NCBI GenBank assembly: GCA_002238665.1
Contig: MPMU01000022.1
Span: 1-32,191, forward strand
DNA: 32,191 bases
Origin: Gammaproteobacteria bacterium bin55
Lineage (GTDB): Bacteria; Pseudomonadota; Gammaproteobacteria; Pseudomonadales; Azotimanducaceae
Direction: 5' to 3'
Made by a program: the position numbers and the translations under genes. The notes under the pieces were generated by a model. The model ran no database searches. It was not told where the DNA came from and saw nothing but the letters and a program-made list of their open reading frames with translations. Position 1 is the first letter of the stretch; every line of letters starts with the position of its first letter. This document shows positions 31,832 through 32,191 of this stretch, piece after piece.

Positions 31832-31837
31832 GAAAGC

Positions 31838-32191
31838 TTATTCAGATGGTTTCTTCTGTTTCGTTGTTTCTAATAATGCGTCGCGCAATTCAATCTGAAG
31901 AACGTCAGTTATTTGTCGTCGTTTCATTCCGTACTCGTAAATACAAGATCTGATTTTTCTATCCATCTCGTCTGTAGGCTTGAATTCTCGAGACACATAG
32001 TTTTCTGTAATCTCGTGAATTTCAAAGGGTTCTTTATTGGCAGCATGTTTCTCCAATGTACGTGCAATCTGTTTTGCCCATTCTTTAGCTCCAAGGTCTT
32101 CAGAGATTTTTTCTCCATCGGGGGTCAATGACAACGGACTAGCAAATTGACTCGATTGTCTCGGCAATCGTTGAAGTATCTGTCTAAAGTC
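31838..32191 (-). CDS. Uncharacterised protein, C-terminal part (5' end outside window)
   Basis: The frame is open to the right edge (DFRQILQRLPRQSSQF… ), so the TTG start in the ORF track is internal and the gene continues beyond the window. The visible 117 residues are soluble and charged, with no membrane helix. They contain SPLSLTPDGEKISEDLGAKEWAKQIARTLEKHA and end YEYGMKRRQITDVLQIELRDALLETTKQKKPSE; helix content looks high. The GEKIS/AKEWA segment resembles stretches I associate with unnamed bacterial proteins, but I cannot assign a family. A terminator follows the stop. Proximity to the IS remnant hints at an accessory region. Confidence 0.65.
   Translation of the reverse strand, partial: DFRQILQRLPRQSSQFASPLSLTPDGEKISEDLGAKEWAKQIARTLEKHAANKEPFEIHEITENYVSREFKPTDEMDRKIRSCIYEYGMKRRQITDVLQIELRDALLETTKQKKPSE

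Larger units (their letters stand above)
31093..31837. other. Non-coding stretch carrying decayed mobile-element sequence
   Basis: These 745 bp contain no intact gene. The first two thirds hold frame-broken remnants of an ISL3-like transposase (listed separately). A middle open frame, read from about 31250 to 31460 (FFTDIEACRRVRVQVF…ARFRIVDKM), has no start and may be part of the same remnant. The last ~190 bp are AT-rich with an inverted repeat GTTAAA-GTAT-TTTAAC near 31765-31780 and a poly-A run that belongs to the terminator of the right-edge gene. Terminal inverted repeats of an element could not be located. Confidence 0.6.

Noticed and set aside
1-32191. CRISPR array, tRNA, rRNA or prophage
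   Set aside because: No regularly spaced repeats, cloverleaf-like sequences, rRNA blocks or phage structural genes were seen in any intergenic stretch.

Overview
The window looks like chromosomal DNA from a gammaproteobacterium, most likely an uncultured or marine-type lineage. By eye the GC content is in the mid-40s percent. Support comes from the full-length gammaproteobacterial-type genes for ETF-ubiquinone oxidoreductase next to etfBA, the E. coli-length CysE, the class 2 (quinone) PyrD, the ELM1-family protein, and a type II secretion operon in the standard E-F-G-H-I-J-K-L-M order. No species can be named from sequence alone. Several genes use TTG or GTG starts. No rRNA, tRNA, CRISPR array, intact insertion sequence or prophage was seen.

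Layout. (1) 1-0.9 kb: the 3' end of moaA (molybdenum cofactor synthesis) and a DUF1285 gene. (2) 0.9-4.5 kb: ETF-QO (minus) divergent from etfB-etfA (plus), the pathway that carries electrons from acyl-CoA and other dehydrogenases to ubiquinone. (3) 4.5-6.65 kb: pyrB (minus) and a divergent TauD/TfdA-type dioxygenase, with a perfect 9-bp inverted repeat between them. (4) 6.9-14.4 kb: a compact type II secretion operon gspEFGHIJKLM with a recognisable sigma70-like promoter. gspC, gspD, gspN and gspO are not present here. (5) 14.4-17.7 kb: a convergent block of exported proteins (an HExxH/TPR putative metalloprotease and two small exported proteins of unknown function), followed by an ELM1-family gene. 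(6) 17.9-20.0 kb: cysE with a translationally coupled zinc-ribbon gene, divergent from nadK. (7) 20.0-21.6 kb: xdhC and a mocA-like nucleotidyltransferase, the maturation pair for molybdenum-hydroxylase cofactors. (8) 21.7-28.5 kb: a minus-strand operon moxR-DUF58-DUF4381-batA-batB/TPR-batD. (9) 28.65-31.1 kb: pyrD and amtB. (10) 31.1-31.8 kb: a non-coding stretch holding a decayed ISL3-type transposase. (11) The right edge: the 3' part of an unrecognised gene with a likely rho-independent terminator.

How the parts relate. MoaA, XdhC and MocA all concern the molybdenum cofactor, although they are about 20 kb apart and no molybdoenzyme gene lies in the window. PyrB and PyrD are two separate steps of pyrimidine synthesis encoded as single genes. 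The MoxR/Bat operon is a conserved AAA+ plus von Willebrand A module whose biochemical role is still poorly defined.

Nothing here is a clear-cut new system. The most rewarding points for follow-up are the exported-protein block beside the T2SS (including a 52-bp segment that encodes signal peptides on both strands), the cysE-coupled zinc-ribbon protein, the ISL3 remnant, and the inverted repeats upstream of the dioxygenase gene and overlapping the pyrD promoter.
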